Of a stretch of 37,192 bases of DNA, positions 15,160 to 23,285 are shown piece by piece. The translations under genes were made by a program, and so were the position numbers. Under the pieces are notes generated by a model. It was not told where the DNA came from and did not search any database. It saw only the letters and a list, made by a program, of their open reading frames with translations. The stretch spans positions 1 through 37,192 of the forward strand of contig JAAWCS010000064.1 of the NCBI GenBank assembly GCA_022793375.1, read 5' to 3'. Source of the DNA: Lachnospiraceae bacterium. Its GTDB lineage: Bacteria; Bacillota; Clostridia; Lachnospirales; Lachnospiraceae. Numbering within the stretch: position 1 is the stretch's first letter; every line of letters starts with the position of its first letter.

Positions 15160-16275
15160 TTATTCTTCGGTGTAGCTGTCCTCTTCCGGATCACTGTACA
15201 CCGTCTCCGCATCCATGGGCGCGTAACTCTCCAGCGCCTTCATGCTCAGGCTGATCTTCTTATCCTCGCCGTTGAAATCCACGACCTTGGCATCGATGAC
15301 CTGGCCGATCTTTAAGATATCGCCGGGCTTTTCCACATGCTCGCGGGAAATCTGCGATACGTGCAGAAGGGCGTCGATCCCCGGCTCCAGCTCGATGAAA
15401 GCGCCAAAGTCGGTCATACGGGCCACACGGCCTGTCACGATATTGCCGACCGCATACTTCTCGTCGGCCGTCACCCAGGGATTGCTCTCCGGGAATTTGA
15501 TGCTCAGGGCAATCTTGTCGCCGTTGATATCCTTAATGAACGCCGTCACAACATCGCCTGTGTGGAATGCCTTCTTGGGATTCTCCACGCGGCCCCAGCT
15601 CATCTCGGAAATATGCAGCAGGCCGTCCGCGCCGCCTAAGTCGATGAAAGCGCCAAAGTCGGTAACATTCTTGACGGTACCCTCTACGGTCTGTCCCACT
15701 TCGATTCTCTCAAACAGCTCGCGCTGCATCTCCGCCTTTCTGGCTAAAAGCAGCTGCTTGCGGCTGCCGATCACACGGCGCTTCTTGGGATTATATTCAA
15801 TCAGCTCAAATTCAATCTCGGCGTCCTTATATTTCTCCAGATCCTTCTCATAGCTGTCGGAAATCTGGCTGATCGGGATGAATACCCGCACGCCGTCCAC
15901 CATCACGCTCAGGCCGCCGCTCATGATCTGCGATACTTTGGCCGTAAGTACGCTCTTATTCTCAAACGCTTCTTCCAGCATCTTGCTGCCGCGTTCCGCC
16001 TGCAGCTTGCGCGTGGACAGAATCACCTGTCCCTCGCCGTCGTTGGCCTTTACCACCTTGGCTTCAATGGCGTCTCCCACATTCACCAAATCGGTCAGGT
16101 CTGCGGAGGAATCGTTCGTATACTCATTCCTCGGAATGATACCGTCCGACTTGTAACCGATATCCACAATGATTTCATCAGGCTTTACGTCAAAGACTTT
16201 ACCAGCTACAACTTCTCCTGTCCGTATTTTTTTTAGTGATCCTTCCAATAATTGTTCAAAACTTAATTCCGACAT
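15160..16275 (-). CDS. S1 RNA-binding domain protein (30S ribosomal protein S1 homologue)
   Basis: A 371-residue protein made of four S1 domains at about 19-88, 106-175, 193-261 and 276-346. The third and fourth are the most canonical (VTDFGAFIDLGGADGLLHISE and MTDFGAFIELEPGIDALLHVS). It ends in an acidic tail. Low-GC Gram-positives have shortened S1-like proteins of this kind; a role in translation initiation or mRNA binding is inferred from the family. The start overlaps the 3' end of ispH by 20 nt. In several Clostridia these two proteins are fused into one polypeptide; here they are separate frames. Confidence 0.93.
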   Translation of the reverse strand: MSELSFEQLLEGSLKKIRTGEVVAGKVFDVKPDEIIVDIGYKSDGIIPRNEYTNDSSADLTDLVNVGDAIEAKVVKANDGEGQVILSTRKLQAERGSKMLEEAFENKSVLTAKVSQIMSGGLSVMVDGVRVFIPISQISDSYEKDLEKYKDAEIEFELIEYNPKKRRVIGSRKQLLLARKAEMQRELFERIEVGQTVEGTVKNVTDFGAFIDLGGADGLLHISEMSWGRVENPKKAFHTGDVVTAFIKDINGDKIALSIKFPESNPWVTADEKYAVGNIVTGRVARMTDFGAFIELEPGIDALLHVSQISREHVEKPGDILKIGQVIDAKVVDFNGEDKKISLSMKALESYAPMDAETVYSDPEEDSYTEE

Positions 16276-17107
16276 TCGTATGAACCTCCTCGATAATAGT
16301 ATTCGGGGTTGAAGCCCCTGCGGTAATACCTACGCTGTCACCGGACTGAAAATTTTGAGACTGTAAATCTTCAAACGTCTGTATATAGTAAGTATTCGCG
16401 CAAACACTCCTGCAGATCTCATACAGCTTCTGGGTATTGGAGCTGTTCTTACCCCCAATCACGATCATGGAGTCTACCCTGGATGCCACGTCTCTTGCCT
16501 CCGCCTGCCGCTCATGGGTCGCGTTGCAGATAGTATTCACAACGATACTATTGTACCCTCTTTCTTCAAGAATTTCAACCATATATTGAAATTTTTTGTA
16601 GTTAAAAGTCGTCTGCGAAACCAGGCAAGCCCTTTCTCCGGGGTCTAATTTCAGATTTTTTGCTTCTTCGGCATCTTTTAGTACAACAACTTTCCCCTGG
16701 CACCAGCCGCGTATCCCCTCCACCTCCGGATGGCTGCTGCTGCCGGCAATTAAAATCGTATACCCCTGCGCCGATTTTTCTGCCACAATCTGATGGATTT
16801 TTTTCACGAACGGACAGGTTGCGTCCACCAGCGCCAGACCCTGCCCGCGGATCACGTCGTAAATATGGCGGCTGACCCCGTGGGAGCGGATGATCACCGT
16901 CCCTTTTGTCAGACTGCGAATCTCCTCCTCTGTTTCCAGGACGCGCACGCCCCGCTCCTCCAGATCCCGCACAACCGTCTCATTGTGGATAATCGGCCCA
17001 AAGGTATAGATCGGATCGCCCGACTTTTCTACCTGCTCATACACCTTGTCCACCGCCCGCCTCACGCCGAAGCAAAAGCCTGCGGTCTTAGCCACCGTAA
17101 TTTCCAT
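16256..17107 (-). CDS. ispH: 4-hydroxy-3-methylbut-2-enyl diphosphate reductase IspH
   Basis: The last enzyme of the MEP isoprenoid pathway, reducing HMBPP to IPP and DMAPP with a 4Fe-4S cluster. All three cluster cysteines are present: Cys12 (GFCFGVRRAV), Cys98 (DATCPFV) and Cys194 (NTICNAT). The substrate-contact His41, His76 (RSHGVS) and the SSSHPEVEG motif are also visible. The 283 residues are a normal length. The start shares one base with the cmk stop (TAATG), and the end overlaps the S1 gene by 20 nt, so translation of all three is probably coupled. Confidence 0.97.
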   Translation of the reverse strand: MEITVAKTAGFCFGVRRAVDKVYEQVEKSGDPIYTFGPIIHNETVVRDLEERGVRVLETEEEIRSLTKGTVIIRSHGVSRHIYDVIRGQGLALVDATCPFVKKIHQIVAEKSAQGYTILIAGSSSHPEVEGIRGWCQGKVVVLKDAEEAKNLKLDPGERACLVSQTTFNYKKFQYMVEILEERGYNSIVVNTICNATHERQAEARDVASRVDSMIVIGGKNSSNTQKLYEICRSVCANTYYIQTFEDLQSQNFQSGDSVGITAGASTPNTIIEEVHTNVGIKF

Positions 17108-17775
17108 TACAGCACCCTCTCCTGAAACAGGCGCACGACCGCCTGCACCGCCTGGTCGATATCCATCTGCGAGGTGTCCACAAGCACCGCGTCCTCTGCC
17201 TGGCGCAGCGGCGATTCCTCCCGGTGCATATCCTGATAATCCCGCTCAATAATATCCCGTTCAATCTCCTGCAGGTCGCACTCCTGTCCCTTCTCGCGCA
17301 GTTCCCCCACGCGCCGCATCGCCCGCACCCGGCTGTCCGCCGTCAGATACACCTTTAAATCGGCCTTTGGAAGCACGACCGTGCCGATATCCCGGCCGTC
17401 CATCACGACGTCCTGGCTGGCGGCCATCTGCTGCTGCAGCCATACAAGCTTCCTGCGCACGGCCGGATAGACGCTGACCCTGCTGGCCATCTGTCCTGCC
17501 TCCTCTGTCCGCAGCCGGGCCGTTACGTTTTCTCCGTTTAAATACACCTGCTGCTGCCCGTTTTCATAGCGGATCGTTACCTGCGCGTTTTCCGCTTCCC
17601 GGCCGATCGCCGCCTCATCCTGCGGATCGATCCCCTGCCGGTGGAAAAAAAGCCCCATGGCCCGGTACATGGCCCCGGTATCTACATAAATCATTCCCAG
17701 TTCCTTTGCAATCCGCTTGGCAATCGTGCTCTTCCCGGCTCCGGCCGGCCCGTCTATCGCAATATTTTTTGCCAT
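17107..17775 (-). CDS. cmk: Cytidylate kinase Cmk
   Basis: Phosphorylates CMP and dCMP with ATP. The 222-residue protein has the P-loop GPAGAGKST (9-17), the YVDTGAMYRA motif, the MDGRDIGTVVLP NMP-binding segment and the RDYQDMHREESPLRQAEDA region. The ATG at 17775 is preceded by an AGGAAGGG tract. It lies 17 nt after the flavoprotein gene and is followed by ispH with a one-base overlap. The cmk-ispH-S1 cluster is widespread in Clostridia. Confidence 0.97.
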   Translation of the reverse strand: MAKNIAIDGPAGAGKSTIAKRIAKELGMIYVDTGAMYRAMGLFFHRQGIDPQDEAAIGREAENAQVTIRYENGQQQVYLNGENVTARLRTEEAGQMASRVSVYPAVRRKLVWLQQQMAASQDVVMDGRDIGTVVLPKADLKVYLTADSRVRAMRRVGELREKGQECDLQEIERDIIERDYQDMHREESPLRQAEDAVLVDTSQMDIDQAVQAVVRLFQERVL

Positions 17776-17792
17776 TTTGTATCCCTTCCTTC

Positions 17793-19007
17793 CTATATAG
17801 ATGCTCCCGCCAGATATCCGGTGGACCAGGCAATCTGCAGGTTATATCCGCCTGTCAGCGCGTCCACATCCAGTACTTCCCCGGCAAAGTAAAGTCCCCG
17901 GACCTTCTTTGACTCCATGCTTCCCGCCTTTATTTCTTTTACGGAAACCCCGCCCCGGGTAATAATCGCTTCGTTAAAGCCCCGCAGGCCCGTAAGCGTT
18001 ATCTTCAGCGCCTTCGTGTGCTCCAGGAGCCGTTCCCGCTCCTTTTTTGTTACCTCATTGACCCGTTTTTCACCGTTTAGGCCGCTCACGGCGAGCATGA
18101 CCGGCAAAAGCTTCGAAGGATACAAGCTCTCCGCCGCGTTCTTTAAGCAGCGGTTCGCAGCCTGCGAAAACTCCCTCAAAATCCTCTGGTCCAGCTGCTC
18201 TTTGGTAAGCGCCGGCTTTAAATCAATCGACAGCCGGACCGGCAGCTTGTCCCCCACAATGCTGGAGGCGCTCAAAACCGCCGGGCCGCTGACGCCAAAA
18301 TGCGTAAACAGCATTTCGCCGAATTCCCGGTACAATATCTTTCCGTCCCTGTCCGCCGTAATCTGCACGTTGCGCAGCGACAGCCCCTGCAGAGCCGGCA
18401 CCCATTCCTCCGCCGTCTCAAACGGGACCAGCCCCGGACGACGCCCGGTCACCGTATGCCCGCTCTCCTCGGCAAAACGGTAGCCGTCGCCGGCCGAGCC
18501 CGTCGAAGGATAGGAACAGCCGCCGGTCGCCACAATCACGGCATCCGCTTTCAGGCTGCCGTCCCGCAACCGGACGCCGCTACATACCCCGTCCCTGCAA
18601 TTCAGGGACAGAACCTTCGTGTGCAGCCGAATCTCCACGCCCAGCCGCTCCATGCGCCTTGCAAGCGCACGGGTCACATCCGACGCATGATCGGAGACCG
18701 GGAATACGCGGCCGCCCCGCTCCACCTTGACTGAGCACCCCTCTTCTTTCAGCAGCCCGATGATATCCTCGCTCCCAAACGCCGAAAAAGCGCTGTAGAG
18801 AAACTTGGGGTTCGTCACCACGTTTGCCCGCACCGCTTCCATGCCGTTTGCGTTGGTCAGGTTGCAGCGGCCCTTGCCTGTAATATAAATTTTTTTCCCC
18901 AGCTTTTCATTCTGCTCTAAGAGCGTGACCGCATGGCCATGCTCCGCCGCCGAGATGGCGGCTGTCATACCGGCCGCGCCGCCGCCGATTACAAGTACCC
19001 TTTTCAT
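17793..19007 (-). CDS. HI0933-family NAD(P)/FAD-dependent oxidoreductase
   Basis: A 404-residue flavoprotein of the HI0933/YhiN family, often annotated as an aminoacetone oxidase-like or BaiN-like protein; its physiological substrate is uncertain. The dinucleotide-binding motif is VLVIGGGAAGMTAA (4-17), followed by the family marker KIYITGKGRCNLTNA. The C-terminal FAD motif is VRGLYFAGEVLDVDALTGGYNLQIAWSTG. The ATG at 19007 follows a GAGGAG tract. Its 5' leader (19013-19059) belongs to leader family 2, shared with the secreted FAD reductase at 23450-25135. It is the first gene of the cmk-ispH-S1 operon. Confidence 0.9.
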   Translation of the reverse strand: MKRVLVIGGGAAGMTAAISAAEHGHAVTLLEQNEKLGKKIYITGKGRCNLTNANGMEAVRANVVTNPKFLYSAFSAFGSEDIIGLLKEEGCSVKVERGGRVFPVSDHASDVTRALARRMERLGVEIRLHTKVLSLNCRDGVCSGVRLRDGSLKADAVIVATGGCSYPSTGSAGDGYRFAEESGHTVTGRRPGLVPFETAEEWVPALQGLSLRNVQITADRDGKILYREFGEMLFTHFGVSGPAVLSASSIVGDKLPVRLSIDLKPALTKEQLDQRILREFSQAANRCLKNAAESLYPSKLLPVMLAVSGLNGEKRVNEVTKKERERLLEHTKALKITLTGLRGFNEAIITRGGVSVKEIKAGSMESKKVRGLYFAGEVLDVDALTGGYNLQIAWSTGYLAGASI

Positions 19008-19012
19008 TCTCT

Positions 19013-19059
19013 CCTCTTTTTTTGCCCCGTGTTGTGTTCCTGGGCATCATGGTACACCT
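19013..19059 (-). repeat. Family 2 leader element upstream of the HI0933 gene
   Basis: On the minus strand: GGTGTACCATGATGCCC, a loop, GGGGC, an A7 tract, then the GAGGAG ribosome site. TGCCC/GGGCA form a short stem. Three similar units precede the gene at 23450-25135 (25136-25289). Confidence 0.7.
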
Positions 19060-19088
19060 ATCATATTCCATTTGCCGCCAAATTACAA
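19060..19088 (-). promoter_or_regulatory. Promoter of the HI0933-cmk-ispH-S1 operon
   Basis: On the minus strand, -35 TTGTAA (19083-19088), a 17-nt spacer and -10 TATGAT (19060-19065). The start point would fall at the first bases of the family 2 leader. Confidence 0.6.
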
Positions 19089-19107
19089 CCTGTTTTTCCG
19101 CTTCGCC

Positions 19108-19136
19108 TTGCCATCCGGCCGTTTTTGGCTTAAAAT
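19108..19136 (+). promoter_or_regulatory. Promoter of the plus-strand hypothetical gene
   Basis: -35 TTGCCA (19108-19113), a 17-nt spacer and -10 TAAAAT (19131-19136), 46 nt before the ATG. It diverges from the HI0933 promoter. Confidence 0.65.
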
Positions 19137-19182
19137 AGAACCAAACCGAGGAGATTGCCCGCAAGACAGAGAGGATTTGCCC

Positions 19183-19755
19183 ATGGCCAGCCTATTTCGC
19201 AACATGCCCACCAAATACATTACCCTGCTCCGCCAGGACGGACAGGTTACGCCCCGCCTAAAGGGCCTGATCAACGCCAAAGGCGAGAGCATCACCATCC
19301 TTTTAGAGGGCGCTCCCGGCCTTTTAGAGCCCGGCGACCGTCTCGAAACCACCACCGACGAGGGGGTAACGCTCTCCTACCGGGTAACCGATCCCGGCTT
19401 CCATTCCCGGCGGTTTGGAACTGCTTCTTATTATAATGCGCGCGTTGAAGAAGAAGGCTCATACTACCGCTCCCCGACCGGGCAGGTTTACGCCGGCGCC
19501 GCCGGGTCGGCTGAGCCGGATCGTTCGGCCGGCGAGAGCCTCTTGTTTGAAACACTGCGCGTTTTTGCCGCCGCTCAGCCGGACAGCCAGGCTCTGCTGT
19601 TTTTTATCCGTGAAATGGAGCTTGCCGTCGGCACGCCTCATTACCCTGCCCTGTATGATGCTTTTATCCAGACCGTCTCCGGGCGGATTCCTCAGTTTGC
19701 CCGCTTCATCCCCCCGCTCAGCCATCTGCTGCTTCAGTCCGGCGTCTCTTCGTGA
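19183..19755 (+). CDS. Hypothetical protein, unknown function
   Basis: A 190-residue soluble protein with no signal peptide or membrane segment that I do not recognise with confidence. The N-terminal half (KYITLLRQDGQVTPRLKG, then LLEPGDRLETTTDEG and VTDPGFHSRRFG) looks like a small beta-rich domain. The C-terminal half is helical and ends FARFIPPLSHLLLQ. It has a loose resemblance to small conserved proteins of gut Clostridia with a DxGF motif followed by a helical tail, but this is an impression, not a match. The ATG at 19183 has AGAGGA at 7 nt. It has its own promoter, and its last 22 nt overlap the convergent lipoprotein gene. Confidence 0.75.
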   Translation: MASLFRNMPTKYITLLRQDGQVTPRLKGLINAKGESITILLEGAPGLLEPGDRLETTTDEGVTLSYRVTDPGFHSRRFGTASYYNARVEEEGSYYRSPTGQVYAGAAGSAEPDRSAGESLLFETLRVFAAAQPDSQALLFFIREMELAVGTPHYPALYDAFIQTVSGRIPQFARFIPPLSHLLLQSGVSS

Positions 19756-21011
19756 TAGAACTCGAGGATCAGGGCCTGGCTCTGTGTCCGCATCTGAGAC
19801 GTGGATTCTACCCGTCCTTCGATCAAAAGCTTCAGTTCATCCTCCGACAGCTGAATCGAACGGGTTCCCTCGGCTCCCACGTAGAGAATCTGCTTATACC
19901 AGTTCTTTTTTTCGTCGCAGATATACAGGCAGATATCCTCCGTATCCCCCCTTTTCTCGACCGTAAAAACTTTCTGTCCGTCGGAAGATACCAAAAAGCT
20001 CTGAAGGCCCGGATCCGTATACACAATCAGCTCCGGCTGTCCGGTCACTCCCAGCCTTGCCTTCTGAATTTTCCCTTCCTCCTGATAATAATAGGCTTCT
20101 TCCTCCAGCGCCATCTGAATGCAGGGGTTTTCCGGCAGGCTCAAAAACTGTACCTGCGGCTCCGATTCGCCGCCCCACAACAGTACATCCGGGCAGCCGC
20201 TGGCATCGTCAAACAGAAAGATCATCGCCGTCAGCCCTTCGTTGCTGTCCGCTGCCACCGTTTGTGCGGCCGGAACACGCGATACGTCGCCCCTGAGTTT
20301 TAATTCCAGCGGCTCCCATACCTGCATAATCTGGCCGGAAGCCCGGTCATAGCTGTACACCCCATACGGCAAAGACAAATAGTGCGCACTGGAAACCGAT
20401 TGCTCCGATTCCGCCATTTTATAATAAAATAACATCGTCCCGTCGGCAGACCAGCCGTATTCAAAGTGATTCCAGCGGTGTTCTCCCTCTGCAGCCATCG
20501 CCCGGTCGCCCAGGACCTGCCCGCTTTCGTCCAGAAACACTGTCCGTTTGTCTGTCTCAGATACGGCCAGCACATAGCCGTTCTCATCCATTGTCTGGTA
20601 CGCGATGGCGTTGGCATCCGCCGCTACGGCAATCGGCGCAATCAAAAGCGGGCTTACGCTTCCTGCCTCCCTTCCCTGCAGCTGCACTGCGTCGTAAAAG
20701 CCATACGGATAATGCACCTCCCGCCATTCATAGCCGCCTCCCTCCCGTTCCGTAAAAAGGCAGATTTTCTCCGGCTCGGCCCGATAGATGCTGGCCGTCC
20801 GGTTGACATCCAGCCAGCTCCCGACTCCCGGATACAGATACCGCCTGGTGCGAATCACCTGGTACTCGTTCATTGTCTGCACGACAGCGTCGGCATAACG
20901 GTTCAGCCGCACCTCTTCCAAATTCATCGTCACCGGCTCACGACGGCCGCAGCCGCAGGCCAGGAGCGCACAGGCAGCCAGCAAGGCAGCTGTTTTTTTT
21001 CGGTTATTCAT
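19734..21011 (-). CDS. Putative lipoprotein, third gene of the two-component operon
   Basis: A 425-residue exported protein. The signal sequence (MNNRKKTAALLAACALLACGC) has a lipobox with Cys19 or Cys21 as the lipidated residue. The remainder alternates short strands with repeated Asp/Gly turns (for example WSADGTMLFYYK, VSSDGQKVFTVEK and ENGYVLAVSETDKRT), which suggests a beta-propeller of TolB/WD40-like shape; no family can be named. The ATG at 21011 has GGAGG at 6 nt and overlaps the kinase stop by 8 nt; the longer frame upstream shadows the kinase gene. Its position suggests an accessory or signal-sensing lipoprotein for the kinase. Confidence 0.85.
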   Translation of the reverse strand: MNNRKKTAALLAACALLACGCGRREPVTMNLEEVRLNRYADAVVQTMNEYQVIRTRRYLYPGVGSWLDVNRTASIYRAEPEKICLFTEREGGGYEWREVHYPYGFYDAVQLQGREAGSVSPLLIAPIAVAADANAIAYQTMDENGYVLAVSETDKRTVFLDESGQVLGDRAMAAEGEHRWNHFEYGWSADGTMLFYYKMAESEQSVSSAHYLSLPYGVYSYDRASGQIMQVWEPLELKLRGDVSRVPAAQTVAADSNEGLTAMIFLFDDASGCPDVLLWGGESEPQVQFLSLPENPCIQMALEEEAYYYQEEGKIQKARLGVTGQPELIVYTDPGLQSFLVSSDGQKVFTVEKRGDTEDICLYICDEKKNWYKQILYVGAEGTRSIQLSEDELKLLIEGRVESTSQMRTQSQALILEFYHEETPD

Positions 21012-22515
21012 GCGCCACCTCCTGCTTTTGGGAAGCCCGGACAAACCGCAGGGTAAAGCACACGTTCCCTTTTTGACAGCCCGCTTCAATGCTCCCGCCT
21101 TGTTCCTCCATAATTTGACGGCAGAGAGAAAGCCCCAGACCGGCGCTTCCCTTTTCCCGCGCTTCCTCTTTGGACACCCGATAGAACGGATCAAAAATCC
21201 GCTCGCAGACGTCCGTCTCCAAAAAACCCGGATTTTCCACCCGCACCCAGGCAATCCCCTGCGTTTCTCCGGCCGCCGGCACCCACTCGCCGCTTATCAA
21301 AATCCGCCCGCCCTGCATCCCGTATTTCAGCGCATTGTCAAATAAGTTGACAAACACCTGGCGCAGGCGTTCCTCCTCGGCCAGCACCAAAAGGCCGGCC
21401 GGCACCTCCACGCAAAAGGCCATGTTGTAACGCTCGGCCCGCACCTCCATCGCGTCGCAGATTGTCCGAATAAACGGCGCCAATTCCACGTTTTTCTTTT
21501 CGCCCGGCTGCTGCCGTTTTGCCAGATCCAGAAGCTGCAGTACCATCCGGTAAAGCCGTTCGCTTTCATTGCGGATATGAGACAGCGCTTTTTCCTGCAA
21601 TCCCGCGTCCTCCGGGGCGTTTTCCAGCAGGCTCGTATAGCCCTGAATCACTGTCAGCGGCGTCTTTAGCTCGTGCGTCACATTGTTGTAAAACTCCTGG
21701 CGGCTCTGCAAAAGCTCCAGGATCCTCTTTTTATCCTCCCGCATATCGGCAAACTGTTCGTCTAACAGCTGCAGCATGGTTCCCATATCGGCCGCCAGCC
21801 GGCCCACTTCGTCCGGCCCTCTTTCCTCCGAAAGGTTCGCAAACACGGCTTCGTCGATCTTTTCCTGCGAAAGCCCCTCCGTCACCTGCCGGGAAATACC
21901 GCTCAGACGGCGAATCGGCTTTAATACGCCGGCCAGCATTACCACCGCCATCAGGAAAATGACCGCGAAAACCGTAATCGAACTTTTCAGCACCATATCC
22001 ACGGTCTGCTGCCCCTGCCGGTACTGGGAGGAGTAATCCAGCCAATAGCGCAGGATTCCCACGGTTTCCTCGACTACGATCACCGGCATCGAAAAAGTCA
22101 CGGCCATCTGTCCTTCGCCGGGATAGAAAATGGTAAAAGCCGTCGTGCCGTTCAGCGCCCGTTGAAAATCCTCCGAAACCGCATTTTCAAACAAATCCTC
22201 CCGCATTGTATATAAAAGGTCACCGTCAGTGGTATAGGCGGCCCCATAACAGCCGTTGACCTGGTACAGCTCCTGCACCATCTCCTGCGCCACATTCCGG
22301 TAACTCGTTTCATCGTTATTCTGCCCGTCCAGCACCAGCAGCTGGCGGACATACACCTGGGTGTTGGCTTTTAAATTGTTGAGGTCGCGGATCAGCTGAT
22401 CCGTACAGCTGTCCATCTGCTGCTTCTGCGCGATCCAGTAGAGGAACACGCTGCCAAACAGAACAATCGCGAACAATCCGAGGATCATTTTCCAGAGGAT
22501 ACTTTTACGGAACAT
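21004..22515 (-). CDS. Sensor histidine kinase
   Basis: A 503-residue membrane kinase. Transmembrane segment 1 lies near residues 8-28 and segment 2 near 180-198, enclosing an extracytoplasmic sensor region of about 150 residues. A HAMP linker (LKPIRRLSGISRQV), a HisKA domain with phospho-acceptor His281 (NVTHELKTPLTVIQGY) and an HATPase domain follow (N box NLFDNALKYG, G boxes and GLGLSLCRQIMEEQGG). It belongs to the PhoR/ResE-type class. The ATG at 22515 overlaps the regulator's 3' end by 11 nt and has only a weak GGGG site, indicating translational coupling. The ligand is unknown. Confidence 0.94.
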   Translation of the reverse strand: MFRKSILWKMILGLFAIVLFGSVFLYWIAQKQQMDSCTDQLIRDLNNLKANTQVYVRQLLVLDGQNNDETSYRNVAQEMVQELYQVNGCYGAAYTTDGDLLYTMREDLFENAVSEDFQRALNGTTAFTIFYPGEGQMAVTFSMPVIVVEETVGILRYWLDYSSQYRQGQQTVDMVLKSSITVFAVIFLMAVVMLAGVLKPIRRLSGISRQVTEGLSQEKIDEAVFANLSEERGPDEVGRLAADMGTMLQLLDEQFADMREDKKRILELLQSRQEFYNNVTHELKTPLTVIQGYTSLLENAPEDAGLQEKALSHIRNESERLYRMVLQLLDLAKRQQPGEKKNVELAPFIRTICDAMEVRAERYNMAFCVEVPAGLLVLAEEERLRQVFVNLFDNALKYGMQGGRILISGEWVPAAGETQGIAWVRVENPGFLETDVCERIFDPFYRVSKEEAREKGSAGLGLSLCRQIMEEQGGSIEAGCQKGNVCFTLRFVRASQKQEVAHE

Positions 22516-23179
22516 ATTTATACCCCACGCCAAATACCGTTACCAGATGCCCTTCCAGGGACAATTTTTTGCGCAGGCGCTGTACATGGATATCCACGGT
22601 CCGCGTATCCCCCGCAAAATCATAGCCCCACACCTCCTCCAAAAGCCGCTGTCTGGACAAGGCTTCTCTGGGATGCCTGGTCAGGTACAGAAGCAGTTCG
22701 TATTCCTTGGGCGCCAGTTCCACCAGCCGGCCCTTTCGCATCACCATTCGTTCCGCCTCGGAAATCGTTATCGGCGCCGCCCCGCCGCCTGCTTTTGCCG
22801 TGCCGTTTCCTTTTTCAAAGCGGCGCAGAACCGCGCGGATCCGCATCACCACTTCGCGCATGTCAAACGGCTTGGTAATATAGTCGTCGGCCCCCGATTC
22901 CAGTCCTTTTAATTTATCCTCCATATCGGCCCGGGCCGTCAGCATGATGATCGGCACGTTGTACTCGGCCGAGAGAAGCCGGCACAACTCCAGGCCGTCC
23001 ATGTCCGGCAGCATCCAGTCTAACAGGATCGCCTGCGGAGAAAACTGCGGCGCCGCCGCCAGCGCCGCCCCGGCTGTCTGAACGCAGTGCACCTGAAATC
23101 CCTCCCGGCCAAGCCCGTATTCCAAAAGCTCCGCAATCGGCTTTTCATCTTCTATTACCATCAGCCTCGGATTTTCCAT
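22505..23179 (-). CDS. OmpR/PhoB-family response regulator
   Basis: A 224-residue regulator with a receiver domain: acidic pocket IEDE, phosphorylated Asp54 in LLDWMLPDMDG, Thr in MLTARAD and Lys in YITKPF. A winged-helix DNA-binding domain follows, with the recognition-helix region RTVDIHVQRLRKKL. The ATG at 23179 is chosen because GGAGG lies 10 nt upstream; a TTG two codons earlier would be too close. Two TTACA half-sites 11 bp apart lie upstream at 23264-23280, as expected for a site bound by this family, so autoregulation is plausible. Confidence 0.95.
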   Translation of the reverse strand: MENPRLMVIEDEKPIAELLEYGLGREGFQVHCVQTAGAALAAAPQFSPQAILLDWMLPDMDGLELCRLLSAEYNVPIIMLTARADMEDKLKGLESGADDYITKPFDMREVVMRIRAVLRRFEKGNGTAKAGGGAAPITISEAERMVMRKGRLVELAPKEYELLLYLTRHPREALSRQRLLEEVWGYDFAGDTRTVDIHVQRLRKKLSLEGHLVTVFGVGYKYVP

Positions 23180-23236
23180 TTGCAAACGTCCTCCCTGCTC
23201 TTGGTCCGTATCCGCCTGCTTCGCGGTACACAGACA

Positions 23237-23280
23237 AGTATATCATATTTGGATTCAAAATGGTGTAACAAGATTGTAAA
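23237..23280 (-). promoter_or_regulatory. Promoter and tandem TTACA operator of the two-component operon
   Basis: On the minus strand, -10 TATACT (23237-23242) has no good -35. Instead TTTACA-N5-GTTACA (23264-23280) gives a direct repeat with an 11-bp step, running upstream from near the -35 position. This spacing is typical for OmpR/PhoB-family dimers, and the sequence resembles Bacillus PhoP half-sites. Activator-dependent autoregulation is inferred. Confidence 0.5.
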
Positions 23281-23285
23281 CAAAA

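Noticed and set aside
18907..19164. Small minus-strand frame overlapping the HI0933 start
   Set aside because: It shadows the flavoprotein gene and its leader, with no separate start signal.
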